Part shown: positions 1 to 10,745 of the stretch, in pieces
Layout of the letters: every line of letters begins with the position of its first letter
Numbering within the stretch: the stretch's first letter is position 1
Assembly: GCA_027475525.1 (NCBI GenBank)
Contig: JAMWFC010000037.1
Span: forward strand, 873,419-937,418
Source: Macrolepiota albuminosa
Lineage: Eukaryota > Basidiomycota > Agaricomycetes > Agaricales > Agaricaceae
Direction: 5' to 3'
DNA: 64,000 nt
Program-made: the position numbers and the translations under genes
The notes under the pieces: generated by a model
Seen by the model: the letters and a program-made list of their open reading frames with translations, nothing else
Told to the model about the DNA's origin: nothing
The model's database searches: none

Positions 1-2788
1 TCGTAGACGTCGTCATATACGTCGACTGTGACGTACTCCTCCCCCTCCACGACCACACTCTCAGGCTCGGCGCCCGATGCCTCTTCTGGGGGCTCTTGGT
101 TGTTTGTGGGGTGCTCCGCCTCAGACTCAGCAGATACGTCTCCATCACTCCCACTCGTGGCTGCAGTATGTGCAGCTCGAAGGTGGGCGCGGGGTGTATA
201 CCCCTTCCTCGGGGGTTCTGGCTTCGCAGGGCAGTTGGTAGCGTAGTGGCCTGGTTGGCCACATGCAAAACAAGTCCCCGACTGCCCCGGTGGGTTGGCC
301 GGCTTGAAGTCCGGCCTTGGTTTAGGACGTTCGCCGTCCGGCGCCCGCTCTGGGCATGGGCGGCTCCGCCCTCGGTTCGCAGCAGGGGTTCTGCGTACAA
401 CAAACCGCGTGTTGCGGTCACGGTCCAAATCGGTCTTTTTGGCCAGGAAGGTCCCCACATGCTGACCCCGTGAGGGTGTCCCACCAGGCGGTAGTCGCCT
501 GGGTCCCCCTTTGTGTCCACTCCGATGTTCGTAGTGGTTAGCAGTCTTCAGAGACTGCTCATACCGGATGGCATATGCCACAAATTCTTCCACATCGTTG
601 ACTTCTGGGGACAATCCGTCCTCACGTATCAAATAGCGGCGCATATCCGCTGGAATGCCATCCAAGAACGTTTCGAGCATTGTATACCCGTCCGGGTATA
701 CTGCCATGTTCTGGGCATGGTCATTAAGGGTATCATAGAACCCTTGTACTCCCAACTTCTCGGTGTACTTGGCGGACTGGAAGTCCCGCCTTGCATCCTG
801 GAGCGTTGAGGGGTGTACGAATCGATTGTACAGTCCTGTAAGGACTCCTTTAAACGTCCAGTCATATTGGACACGATTGACGTGCAGTACTGCCCGTCGA
901 AACCAACCCATGGCCTCTCCGGCCAAGAACTCAGGCAGAACAAAGATTCGTTCTCGTTCCATACGGTCACCTCCGTATAAGCACATGGCAAGATGGGTGC
1001 ATACATCCATCGCCCAATCTTCCAGGTCGCTGAACTTGGACGCGCCTGTATAGGCGCGAATGTGCCTACTGTCTGCCTTACGCAGCTTTACTCCGTCTGG
1101 TAACCGTAAGGTTACGCCCAGGGCATCATCAACTACTCGATGCAGGCAATCGTGCATGGCTTCACAATGCATTCAAATGGCTTCCCGCTGACCCGGGGAT
1201 CTAGTCGCCAAATCAGCGGCATGGGGAAGTGACTTCTCCCGTCCACCTTGCGGCGGACGTCCCGAGCCTCCTCGACTGTGGGCATAATTGCCCTCATCTC
1301 GAGGAATCGACCTAGGGCCGTCATCCCGGCCGTTACCAGGGACATCACGTCTCGTGGCGCCATCTCGATCGAGGAAGTCTCCTCGATCATGATCGTTGCG
1401 CCGCCCTGGACCTGGAGAAGCTTGATTCTCCTGACCCTGCATGATGAATTGACGACGCATCTCGTCAATGGGCTTAGTGCCCTTGAATACGATGCCCTGA
1501 TCGTCAATGAGGGACTGTCCCTTCGTCCTGAGGTCGCCATTGCGCATACGTTGATACGCGACTCTGTCGCTCAACGTTTCGGCCATGGGCACGCGCGGCA
1601 TCACGGATGCCTCGCTTTCCACTTTGAGCACAGTGCTATTGTGCCCATCCGGACCTGACATATCTGTCCTCGCGGCATCACGGATGCCTCGCTTTCCACT
1701 TTGAGCACAGTGCTATTGTGCCCATCCGGACCTGACATATCTGTCTACGGTCATGGTTACGCATGTGCGGGGGCTCCTCACGCCACCCTTGTCCTGCTGG
1801 AGTATAAAAAGTACTCACCGGTCTTACTTCGGGCACTTCTTGCGCCCGTGCTAGTGCCTCCACTAGCTCAATTCCAATGTCTTGATTGCGTCGTGCCGAG
1901 CATTCCTCTGACATGTGGCTCCAGGGGGTCAAGACCCCCGATTGCCATGTGGCCTTACGCTGCACATACATTTGCAGCTCCATAGTGAGCACTCTCACCA
2001 TCAAATCAGTATATTTCGTACTGAATACATTGGGCACTTCGTGCCCTTGTCGCCTAAGTGCTACTATATGGGCTGATGTGTAGCACTCGAGTCGCGCTTG
2101 GGTGGTGTATTTCATCACCTCTGGGTGCAAGTCCCAGAACACCCACAAGCGCACGGTGTACGCGGTTTTCAGCCGCTGTTCCTCTGCTCCGACGTCGTCG
2201 TCACTTGACGACTCCATCACCTCCTCTGGAAGCTCTACAACCTCCGGAGCTTCCTCCACTGCTGGTGTGCACGGAAATCGATCTTCCGTGCGGTGTACTT
2301 CAGGCCTTGCAGCCTCCTCCGGTACCTCTTCTAAGCGGGCTTCCGCTACTTTAGAAGGCATTGGACCCGCTGTGGACCGCCTGGTCCCACTGCTCCGGCT
2401 CGCAGGAGGGTTCTCCCAGTCCGTCCTGACGACTCGGCATCTCTGGGGCGCCATAGGCGCCGGTTGACTGTCAGCCATCCTGCGGGGGTCCTTTGGAAGC
2501 CAATCGGCTAGACCGTCGCGGTCCTCCTGGCAACTGCGTAACTGGGGGCCTTAATCCCCCGGGCATCTTGTCTTGGAGGCGTTGCGGACCGTCCTGCTGT
2601 GAGCTTTCAGCTCTCCAGGCCTTGCTCTCATTCCCGGCCAGGTCGGTACTCTGACCTCGGTCTCGAGCCTTGGGTCTTACCTGACCCGCATTGGACGCTG
2701 ACGCGTCCTGGGTGTCTGCTGGGTCTCCCCGTAGGTCGTGGGCATTTCGCCCGCCGTCAGTGGGCGCTGCAGGTATGGGATTACTCAT
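1..2788 (-). pseudogene. gag of element A (broken, 3' end outside window)
   Basis: Structural Gag polyprotein of a gypsy element. Reading leftward from a probable start ATG at 2786-2788, it has a long acidic/proline-rich N-terminal region (2788-1680), a stretch with a QRMRN...IDDQGIVF motif (about 1570-1480) that is also found in the Gags of P and O, a capsid-like domain (about 1050-540, with HAQNM, GIPADMRR and LSPEVN motifs) and a CCHC zinc knuckle CFACGQPGHYATNC at about 285-240, followed by an acidic tail. The frame changes near 2480 and again around 1100 and 630; the duplication at 1594-1745 adds another shift. It would package RNA and form particles if intact. Identity as gag is secure; the start codon is a guess. 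Confidence 0.75.
1594..1745. repeat. Direct duplication, period 77 bp (no. 1)
   Basis: 1594-1668 recurs at 1671-1745 (75 identical bases, offset 77) inside gag of element A. One of eight with the same period; likely assembly artefact. Confidence 0.9.
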
Positions 2789-2919
2789 CGATCCCCTGTT
2801 TGAAATTTGCATGGTGTGGCTGTGCAAGAAGCTCGAGAAGCTGATAGAGTTCTGTCAACGAACTCAACGACTGACGTCGGATGCTAGGCAATAGATCCTA
2901 GCTGGCGGATTCAAAAAAA

Positions 2920-3105
2920 TGTAACGAAGTTACAGAGATTGTGAGAGCTTAGGTTCACACTGCACAGAATCAGACCAGTCCGGTCTATTGACTATGTAGT
3001 ATCAACACAAAATAAGCTGCTTTGTAAGCAGCTGGTAAACTAATTTATATAATAATGTAAATTAATATTATATTATAATAAATATAATATAATAGTATCT
3101 ACTGT
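2920..3105 (-). repeat. 5' LTR of element A
   Basis: Begins TGTAAC at 2920 directly beside the leader T-run of the element, as the LTR of O does at 63219. It contains a perfect hairpin AGCTGCTT-tgt-AAGCAGCT (3015-3033) followed by an AT-only stretch, the same order as in the 191-bp LTR of P. The right boundary is estimated from the length of the P LTR; no second copy is available to fix it. Confidence 0.6.
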
Positions 3106-3383
3106 AAGGTAAGTAAAGCTATGTGGCCAACGCCACATAGCGGACTACGCTACACTGACAGACTTAGCACGATCAAATAAATAGGAGGCCTTAGCCAGGA
3201 AATTGCGGAGAGCAGAGGCATCGAAAGGAGTGGACATGCTGGGAAGATGGGAAGGAAAACACGAGAAGGCAAAGTGCTGAAAACAACTTTTATAAGGCGC
3301 CGGTGGCATCATACGGACCATAGCGCAGTCAAATTAATGACGGCGTTTGACTGAGGACAGTCAATTTTTCAGTTGGAGGGAGA
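3106..3383. other. No gene; probable 3' tail of a C-type element
   Basis: No coding potential seen. The stretch ends in a purine-rich run TTGGAGGGAGA just before the C-type LTR, which looks like a polypurine tract, so this may be the 3' non-coding tail of a plus-strand element whose body is lost. An inverted repeat CTATGTGGC...GCCACATAG lies near 3119-3141. Confidence 0.35.
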
Positions 3384-4349
3384 TAATAGGCTTCTACTCG
3401 GACTGAGCGCATCAAGGAACATTATAGGTTGACCAACACTTGACACACTGGAGACTCTAGCAACCAGCTTGGGGTACAAAGCAGCCCTAGCACTGGTGCT
3501 CTATGGCAAGACTTATCCATTCATCTTAGACACCAGTATCAGCCCCTCAGCACACTCCACTCATTTATTTTGAAGACCAAGGAGGTTTAGAACTCATAGC
3601 GCTAGCACAATGGAGGGAAGTTGACTCTGACCAAACCCCGATCAATACCGAAAGGAGTTAGCAATTGGCGCTGTCCATCACTGAGGAACTCCAATCAGAA
3701 GTCTAAAGGAATCAATGATGACGAGACAGGATACACGCAGACCTGACATTTAAATCTATCAAAAGATGGTACAATATTAGCGCTGGGATTAGCGCTCACG
3801 GCGTCTGTCGAGGATTCTCCGACCATATCCTGGGATGGCATGGCCAATTAAATTACATCAAAAAGTGAGCAAATTCGTATCATTTCTAAGTAGTTTTAGA
3901 GTCGCCGTTGGTCGCCGTCACCCATGTGCTGCAGGTCGCCGTTGACAGGTGGCCGTTAGCCATGACCACGAGGAGAGGCGCTAATTGGTAGCGCCGTCAA
4001 TGGACTTATTTTGGAAATACCATAGCACATAGTATAAAAACTAGCTACTTGCCATGTATATATCAATGAATTGTAACCTCTTGAGCACCCAGTTACACTT
4101 AGCGTTCAAACCGCACTAGCATTGCCTGACTTTGTCAATAAGTTCAGCGCTAGCTTTGTCTATCTTGTCTTCGTCGTTTACGGTGCTACCTACGGACACA
4201 CTACGCTGCGCTATTTGTTTTATTCTCTATAACTTCTCCTAAACTACGACACTTACCACTTGCTAGGTAGCACCCGAGGCGCTATCATCTAGCGCATCGC
4301 TCTACCACCTCTGCTCAAGCACACCAGGACCCTGCCGGGACTCCTCACA
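3384..4349 (+). repeat. LTR similar to that of element C (about 966 bp)
   Basis: Boundaries are inferred by comparison with the C LTR at 35222-36072: both start with an (A/T)ATAGG-type sequence soon followed by AGCGCATCAA, both have a TATA box (AGTATAAAAA near 4032) some 300 bp before the end, and both finish GGACYCTGCCNGGGACTCCTCACA-like; the last block is CCGGGACTCCTCACA here at 4335-4349. A purine-rich tract precedes it. It directly abuts element B, which is a different family, so it is either a solo/3' LTR into or next to which B came to lie, or a recombinant. Confidence 0.45.
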
Positions 4350-4479
4350 AACCCGTACGCCAGGTGCTAGAGACGGCGTTGTACTGCGTATACGTCCAGC
4401 ACACCCAACCACAGTTGGCATCATCACCGCCCCACCCACTCAGACCCCTCCCTCACCAATGGGATGACGACGTCTCGAG

Positions 4480-6790
4480 GACTACGAACGGCAATGGGAC
4501 GAAGTGCTCTGCTCACTCAGGATCTCGCCAGAGGACTTTGCGCAACGGGCAAGGGCGCTACTCACAGAATTCAGACACAACAACTTTGCAGGCACTCTGG
4601 AGGACTGGGCCCATTGCTTGGTCGAATTCGGGGATTGCCTCATGCAAGGAGAACTCCCAGAGCAGACTATGGTAAAGTATAGACGTAACACGATCCTCCA
4701 CAAAGAATTGCAACAACTGCTCAACGAAGTCCATGCATCCCCCTCCTCTCGACTCCTCAACGACCCCGCAGACCCGGGCCACTTGATTCATATCTGGCAG
4801 GAACCCCTGGAACCAACCCCGGCAGCCCCTGCGGTCTCCACTCCGGAGCAACAACAACAGGAAGAGCAACAAAATGCCTCAGCCATACTACGGTCCCTCA
4901 ACCCAACAGAAGGGCTATTCAATCAGCCTGCTGCCCGCATGGTAGGCTTGTCAACTTGCCGTAGGGCTAACTCCGTTCCTAGCACCTTCGAGACCTGGGG
5001 ACAGCCCCAGCCCGCATGGTAGGCTTGTCAACTTGCCGTAGGGCTAACTCCGTTCCTAGCACCTTCGAGACCTGGGGACAGCCCCAGAGACCCCTGGAAC
5101 CGCTCCCGCAAATGGACAATGCCTGACCTCCAGCCCCAGCAAACCCCAGTAGACCCCGCGCAGACACCCCCAGCACGGACAACACGCTGTGCTACATCAA
5201 CGAGCTCACATGCAGCAACAATGAACAACGTCCCACGCCTGCGCCTGTCCTGGTACCAGCCTCTCCGGAGCCCAACTTCTGCCATGACCCCCTGCCCCAC
5301 TTTGATCTGCGGAACCCCCCACAGCCTCCGATGCAAGCATGACCCTCCCGGGTTGAACGTCCCCCGTGCAACCCGGCACCCGACCCCGGCCCCCCTCAAA
5401 TCGACTTGACACCACCAAACCCTCCCCAACCGCCTCTGCTACCCCCAGCTGAGCCTCGAGGGCAACTCCCAGGCCCCCCACCTCCGCCACCCCCTGCGTG
5501 GAGACCCGGGCCTCCCCCCGGCAGGAACAAACCCCCCTGAGACAACGGACCTCCTGGGCACGGACCCCCAGGTGAGCCACCTGGAGGAGGCCCTCCAGGT
5601 GGGTGGGGTCCTGCCCTCGGTGCCTTTCCTCCACAAAGAGGGGGGGGTAACCATTATTACTACTACTACAATGCCGGCCCCTCTCCCCGCAACGCTGCCG
5701 GAGCAGATGATGCTTGCAACACCCTCGTCCGTGAAGGACGCCTGGACATTCAAAAGCCCAATGCATTCACGGGCTGGGACCCCCAAAAATGGCATACATT
5801 CCTCATCCAATGTCTTAACACGTTTCAGGCGAAGCCACTCATGTTCCAGGTTGATAGCTCCCAGGTGGCCTTTGCCGCCTCGTACCTCCAGGAGATCACC
5901 TTCAACCATTACACGGCCCTTATCCAGTTCGACCACAACAACCCGGCACTCTCTCGCTGGCAAGCCTTCATCAATGAGTTCTCCAGGAAATTCAGGATCT
6001 ACAACACCATGGCCAAGGCCGAGGACAACCTCTTCAACCTCCGGATGCGCTCTGAAGAATGTTTTACCACCTTCATCGTACATTTTGAGAAGGAAGCTTA
6101 CAAGACAGGTTGGAACTACAGTGCCCTTCGGTACGCCCTCTACCGCGCCCTGCCGCAATGTATCAAGGATGTCCTCCAACTCGTCCTGAAACAACCCTCC
6201 TATGACGGATACAAGGCCCTCGTCATGCAGATCGACCAACGTTACTGGGAAGACTGCAGCGAGTATTTGAACTCCCGACCTTCCTGGAACCCTAGGGGAG
6301 GACCTCCATGGCCCTCCGGCGAAACCCCCAACCCCCAAAATCGGAACCCCGGTCCCTCTGCGTTTCCTGGTGGCTGACCCCCGGTGAGTTACGGCCCACC
6401 CAATACTAACCCTGGCAGCGGCATCTGCCTCCAGGCCCAACTCAACGCCGCCATGGCCACCCATGACCTGGGCAACGTGCCAAGCCCTGAGGAACCCCTG
6501 GAAGACCCCAAAGACCTTGACTTCGCCAATGAACAGGACAAGGAGGCCTTCTGGGCCAACCAGCTTCAAAAGAAGGGACAGCCCTGGATCGAGATTCCAA
6601 AGGATGTGCAGGAACGATGAAGGAGGGAAGGCGTTTGCATATTCTGTGGTAAGAAAGACCATTTCATCTCTGAGTGTCCCCAACGACAGGTTATGGGATG
6701 TGCCACCTGGACCTTCCAAGAAGAGAACACCACCTTTGAGTATTCGGAAAACAACCTGGCGATTTAGACCTGGAAGACACCTTAAATCGC
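4480..6790 (+). pseudogene. gag of element B
   Basis: Gag polyprotein relic. The N-terminal part (4504-4935) is a soluble helical domain rich in Glu/Leu followed by a Gln-rich stretch; 5100-5700 is very proline-rich; the capsid (Retrotrans_gag-like) domain runs from about 5750 (KPNAFTGWDPQKWHTFL) to 6260 (QIDQRYWE). A second short open block follows at 6384-6620, and a CCHC zinc knuckle CIFCGKKDHFISEC is encoded at about 6635-6680. The gene is interrupted by a 77-bp duplication (4934-5087), by a TGA after codon FPGG at 6375-6377 and by later frameshifts. An open frame of 470 codons on the opposite strand here (5439-6851) is a composition shadow. Confidence 0.7.
4934..5087. repeat. Direct duplication, period 77 bp (no. 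2)
   Basis: 4934-5010 is repeated exactly as 5011-5087 within gag of element B. Shifts the frame by two. Confidence 0.95.
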
Positions 6791-6838
6791 AGAATCGACC
6801 CTGACATCTTCTCCGCCCTGGTTTCCCATCTTTGCTCC

Positions 6839-7800
6839 ATGACACTCGCACAGGACACCCTCACGGCTTACCTACCCTCCCACTCCTTGCACTCCCTCCT
6901 CCTCAAAACCCGCCTCACCCCCTCTGGAACCCCCCTTGACACCCTCGTCGACAGTGGCACCACAGACAACTTCATCGACGAGGCATGGTCTACCCTAGCC
7001 CCAGAACCCGCTCAGCGACTCCTGGTCCCAGTGCAGCTCTGCCTCTTCAATGGAGACACCTCTACGGCGGGGGACATCACTCACTTCGTGTGTATGCCCG
7101 TTACTTTCGCCAACGGACAGACTCACATCCTCCGGATATTGGTAACCAAACTCCACTCTTCCACACCCCTGGTCTTAGGGCTCCCATGGCTCCGAGACAC
7201 CAACCCCCGCATTGATTGGCGACATCTTACCCTTTGCCTGACCCGGGACCTGACGCCCGATGACCAGCAACTCCCCTTCAACATCCCCCGCTCTCCGGAC
7301 CCTACCCTGAAGGACCCCCCGGACAGGCCCCCACCACTCCCCGAACTCCAGTCCCGCTCATCCTGATTCTTCATCATCAACGCCAGGCTGGACGGCATCC
7401 CGGGACCCATATCGGCCCTTATCGACAGCGGAGCCACCGGAGTTTTCATCAGCGACACCCTCGACCTCCCCCATGACTCCCTCAACCAGCCCCTCTGCCT
7501 GCAACGCCTCAACGGCACCCCCTCCTCCTCCGGCCCCATCCAGAGGTCTCACTTGGGACGCATGACCCTGGACAACGACTACGAGTTCACCTCCAACTTT
7601 CTGGTCACGTGACTTCACAAATCGACCCTGATGGTGCTGGGACTACTCTGGCTGCACGACACGAACCCCCACATCAACTGGAGGACGCTTACCATGATCT
7701 TCCCAGGACCCAAAGACCACCCCTCTGGCTGCACGACACGAACCCCCACATCAACTGGAGGACGCTTACCATGATCTTCCCAGGACCCAAAGACCACCCC
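6839..7800 (+). pseudogene. Tandem retropepsin domains of element B
   Basis: Two aspartic protease (retropepsin) domains follow each other in one frame. The first (6839-7366) has the catalytic DSGTT at about 6950-6965 and ends with VLGLPWLRDTNPRIDW (about 7170-7220). A TGA at 7364-7366 separates it from the second, which has DSGAT near 7425-7440 and its own end motif VLGLLWLHDTNPHINW (about 7630-7680). Retropepsins normally act as dimers of a single domain, so two copies are unusual. The second copy has an internal TGA at 7609-7611 and is then disrupted by the 77-bp duplication 7646-7799. The protease would cut Gag-Pol in the particle. Confidence 0.75.
7646..7799. repeat. Direct duplication, period 77 bp (no. 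3)
   Basis: 7646-7722 is repeated exactly as 7723-7799 at the end of the second retropepsin of element B. Shifts the frame by two. Confidence 0.95.
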
Positions 7801-8139
7801 TTGACCGCCATGCACCTCCGGGCCCTGGGGAATGACCCGATGCCCAACACCCCCGAGACAACAGCCGCGCCCCCCACGCATATGCTACCCACACTTGTCC
7901 GAGCCCGCGAAGCCCCTAATTGACCCCCAAACATTCCTCGGAACAAGTACAAAGGGCCAAACTACCCGGGCCGGTCTCAGACACACGTCAAACCCGCTCC
8001 GGCCAATGCATCCACAACCCCGATCAACTCGAACACACTCGACATTAGGATCATTGGAGCCGCCCCCTTCGCCTGTCTCATAAAAGACAGAACCCCCACG
8101 TTTCAGCTACACACCTCGCCATCTCTCCCGGAAAAACAC

Positions 8140-9560
8140 CTATGAGAGGACGCTATCTCCCCGAAAAAGAAAACCGAGGAGCAGATCCTCTGAGAAGTAG
8201 TTCCCCTAGAGTATCACGAGTTCGCTGACGTATTCTCCGAAGGAGACGCCAAGGAGATTCCCCCTCACCGCCCTTATGACCATACTATCGACCTCGAGGA
8301 AGGAGCCACCCCCCCTTTCAGCAAGGTATACAACATGTTGGAAGTCGAACTCCGGGCCCTCAAGGACTACCTCGATGAAATGCTCGGTAAGGGATTCATC
8401 CAACCCTCTGCCTCCGCTGCCGGAGCCCCAGTTCTATTTACCAAGAAGAAGGACAGTTCACTCCGACTCTGCGTCAACTACCGGGGACTCAATAAAATCA
8501 CCAAGAAGAACCGCTACTCGCTCCTGCTTATCGGCAATCTGGTCGATCGACTCTGCAGTGCCAAGGTTTACATGAAAATTGACCTCTGCTCCGGCTACAA
8601 CAACGTCTGCATCGCCCTGGAACATGAGTGGAAAACCACGTTCCGCATGTGGTATGGTCTGTTTGAGTACCTTGTGATGCCTTTCGGAATGACTAACTCT
8701 CCCGCCACGTTCCAATATTTCATGAACGACATCTTCCACGACATGAGCGACGTTTTTGTGATCGTCTACTTGGACGACATCCTCATCTACTCCGACTCAA
8801 AGGAGGACCACCAGAAGCATGTCCGGCAAGTCCTTGAACGCCTCCGGGAGCACAACCTCTATGCCAAGCCCGAGAAGTGCTCATTCCACATGGACAAGGT
8901 TGAGTATCTCAGCGTCATCGTATCCCCGAATGGCGTTCGCATGGATCCCCACAAAGTCGAGGCCATCGTCAACTGGCCGCAACCCCGGAATGTCAAGGAA
9001 GTACAATCCTTCTTGGGTTTTGCTAATTTCTACCGGAGGTTTATAAACAACTACTCCGGTATCACAAAACCCCTCAACCGGCTCACATGCAAGGACGTTG
9101 CATGGAACTGGGACAGTAAGTGCCAGAGCGTCTTTAACCTGCTCAAGGAGGCTTTCACAGCCGCCCCCGTACTCCGGCACTACAACCCTGCCCTTCCAAT
9201 CATCCTAGAATGCGACGCCTCCGACTACACCATTGCCGGGATTCTCTCGCAGATGGGATCCGACGGCGGAGAGCCCCGGCCAGTCGCCTTCTACACCCGG
9301 TCCATGATCGACGCTGAGCTCAACTACGATATCTACAACAAGGAGCTCCTTGCCATCATTGAAGCCTTCAAACAATGGCGAGCCTACCTCGAGGGAGCCC
9401 GGCACCAGATCCAGGTCTACTCGGATCACAACAACCTGCAGTACTTCACCACGACCAAGCAACTCAGTCGACGGCAGGCCTGATGGTCCGAGATCCTCTC
9501 AGAGTACGACTTCACGATCCAGTACCGCCTGGGACGACTTGGGGCTAAACCCGATGCCCT
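8140..9560 (+). pseudogene. Reverse transcriptase and RNase H of element B
   Basis: Copies the element RNA into DNA and removes the RNA strand. The longest open block is 8335-9483 (382 codons). RT motifs seen: LCVNYRGLNKIT (8468-8503), KIDLCSGYNN (8575-8605), MPFGMTNSPATFQ (8677-8716), the catalytic YLDD (8767-8778) and LGFANFYRRF (about 9013-9045). RNase H follows with ILECDASDYTIAGI (9200-9245) and YSDHNNLQYF (about 9418-9450). A TGA at 9481-9483 interrupts the RNase H end, which resumes as WSEILSEYDF...GAKPDALTRQ to about 9575. Upstream, a divergent FADVFSEGD segment at 8220-8245 shows that RT began before the first in-frame ATG. All catalytic Asp residues of RT are kept. Confidence 0.88.
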
Positions 9561-10102
9561 CACCCGACAACTGGACGTTTACCCCAAGAAGTCGTTTGAG
9601 GCGGAACGCAATGCGTTCAATCATCGCGTGGTGATCCCTCCCAAACATTTGAATGCCGTACTGATTTTAAACGATGAAGGAACCCTGAGCCAGATCCGCT
9701 GTGCCCCCCGAGACAAGTACTTCACCGACTATGACTCCCGCAACACTCCCAATGGAACTGACTGGGACCCTGCCTTCTCTTTATCCCCCAACGAAAAACT
9801 CCTTCTCCAGGATGGCCGCATCTACGTCCCGGATCACGCCTGGCTTTGCTACGACGTCCTCTGCCAACACCACAACCACAAGCTCCAGAGACACCCTAGA
9901 ATATGTAAGACCCTCCAGCTTATCTCCCAGACTTACTTTTGGCCAGGGTTGAAGAAGGATGTGACCCGCTACATTTGATCGTGCGAACCCTGCCTCCAGG
10001 CCAAGGTCCCCCGACACCGACCATATGGACTCCTGAAACTCCTGCCGGTCGGACGACGCCCCTGGTCCTCCATATCCCTGGACCACATTGTCGAATCTAT
10101 AG
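9561..10102 (+). pseudogene. Integrase N-terminus of element B (truncated)
   Basis: The zinc-binding HHCC domain of integrase is visible: HHNHKLQRHPRICKTLQ..YFWPGLKKDVTRYI (9870-9977), a TGA at 9976-9978, then SCEPC. The catalytic core begins (SISLDHIVES, about 10070-10100), supplying the first Asp, and then stops abruptly where LTR sequence starts. The remaining core, with the second Asp and Glu, and the C-terminal domain are missing, so this copy cannot integrate. A deletion between integrase and the 3' LTR explains the junction. Confidence 0.8.
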
Positions 10103-10165
10103 ATCAAGTCCACATTGTAAGGGCGTTGCTTTCCCAGAAAGCCCCCAACTCAGCGGAACCTGACA
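10103..10165 (+). repeat. Right-end remnant of a 786-bp-type LTR
   Basis: This segment matches the end of the solo LTR at 34283-34352 (read on the minus strand there): both carry TAGATCAAGTCC, GTAAGGGCGTTGCTTT and end GAACCTGACA. It therefore marks the 3' boundary of element B and suggests that the solo LTR belongs to the B family. Confidence 0.6.
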
Positions 10166-10234
10166 CTGATGCTCCATGTGCCATCCAGAGAATTTACCAA
10201 GTCAACCATGCCATTTGAGAGCTATTCTGCTCAG

Positions 10235-10520
10235 TACATCAAGATGCTGCACTCTAAGGAGAGGTGATGTCAGGAGACTTTCTTTTCTAGCACTTCCTTG
10301 GCACTTCCTAGCCCCTTTTGGCAACTCTCCAGCACTTCTTGGGTCTCTTCATGCCTCCCAGAGGCTCCTGGAATCTCTCCAACTATATCTAGAGTAAGTT
10401 TTACATACTGTACAGTAGTTCTCATGCCACAACCATTGTGCTGATGTGCTGTGCCCTAGCAGAGAAATCCTTAGACTTGTTCTCTTTGGATTTCTCTCTG
10501 CCAGGTAATTAGTTATCCTC
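10235..10520 (+). repeat. Degenerate LTR-like sequence shared with the right edge
   Basis: Shares blocks with 63535-63980: GTCAGG(A/G)GACT, TACTGTACAGT, then GAAATCC(T/C)TAGACTTGTTCTC and CTGCCAGGT(A/G)A(T/G)TAGTTAT. The order is the same in both places. Probably the end of an LTR or leader of one more gypsy family. No gene between 10166 and 10590. Confidence 0.5.
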
Positions 10521-10589
10521 CTCATTGTATGATAGCCTGTCTAATAAACTTTAGATGTCTCTCTGCCAGTTGTGTGATTAGCTGCAACT

Positions 10590-10745
10590 TCCAGAAGTTG
10601 CCCTTACAGTTTATAATATTAATGGCACCTCCAATAAAGCCCACTCCATCTACTCTGTAGTGAACCTGGTCCTGCATTACAACTTCCATGCAAAGCATGC
10701 TACCTTTGCTGTCATCAGTTTTAAGAAGCAAGATATGATTATAAT
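10590..10745 (+). pseudogene. Retropepsin relic (short)
   Basis: A decayed piece of a gypsy protease: translation gives VYNINGTSNKA, then VVNLVLHY, HATFAVISF and KQDMII, which matches the usual order YNxDGTxNxAG, ..LRY.., ..FAVTGLGKQ..ILG in Agaricomycete retropepsins. The catalytic DSG region upstream is not recognisable and the copy ends in stops. It lies just after the LTR-like sequence and may belong to the same lost element. Confidence 0.5.

Larger units (their letters stand above)
1..3105 (-). mobile_element. Element A: 5' portion of a Ty3/gypsy retrotransposon
   Basis: A minus-strand gypsy element enters from the left edge of the window. What is present is the 5' LTR (about 2920-3105), a short leader that starts with a run of T just inside the LTR, and gag as far as the zinc knuckle; protease and pol lie outside the window. 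The Gag is related to that of elements P, O and D but is a separate family. Its LTR begins TGTAAC in plus-strand reading, as in O. The copy is broken by frameshifts and by a 77-bp-period duplication at 1594-1745. Confidence 0.8.
4350..10165 (+). mobile_element. Element B: Ty3/gypsy retrotransposon, broken and 3'-truncated
   Basis: Plus-strand order gag, zinc knuckle, two retropepsins, RT, RNase H, integrase zinc-binding domain and the very start of the integrase core, then a jump into the last 63 bp of an LTR (10103-10165). Gag-pol order with integrase last defines Ty3/gypsy. The reading frame is interrupted by several stops and by two 77-bp duplications. It differs in family from A/O/D/P and from C. 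Confidence 0.85.

Noticed and set aside
1701..2467. Several plus-strand open frames in element A
   Set aside because: All are antisense to gag of A, whose motifs are on the minus strand.
5439..6851. 470-codon open frame on the minus strand
   Set aside because: It lies antisense to gag of element B in very proline/GC-rich sequence and has no domain-like features; a shadow of the gag codons.
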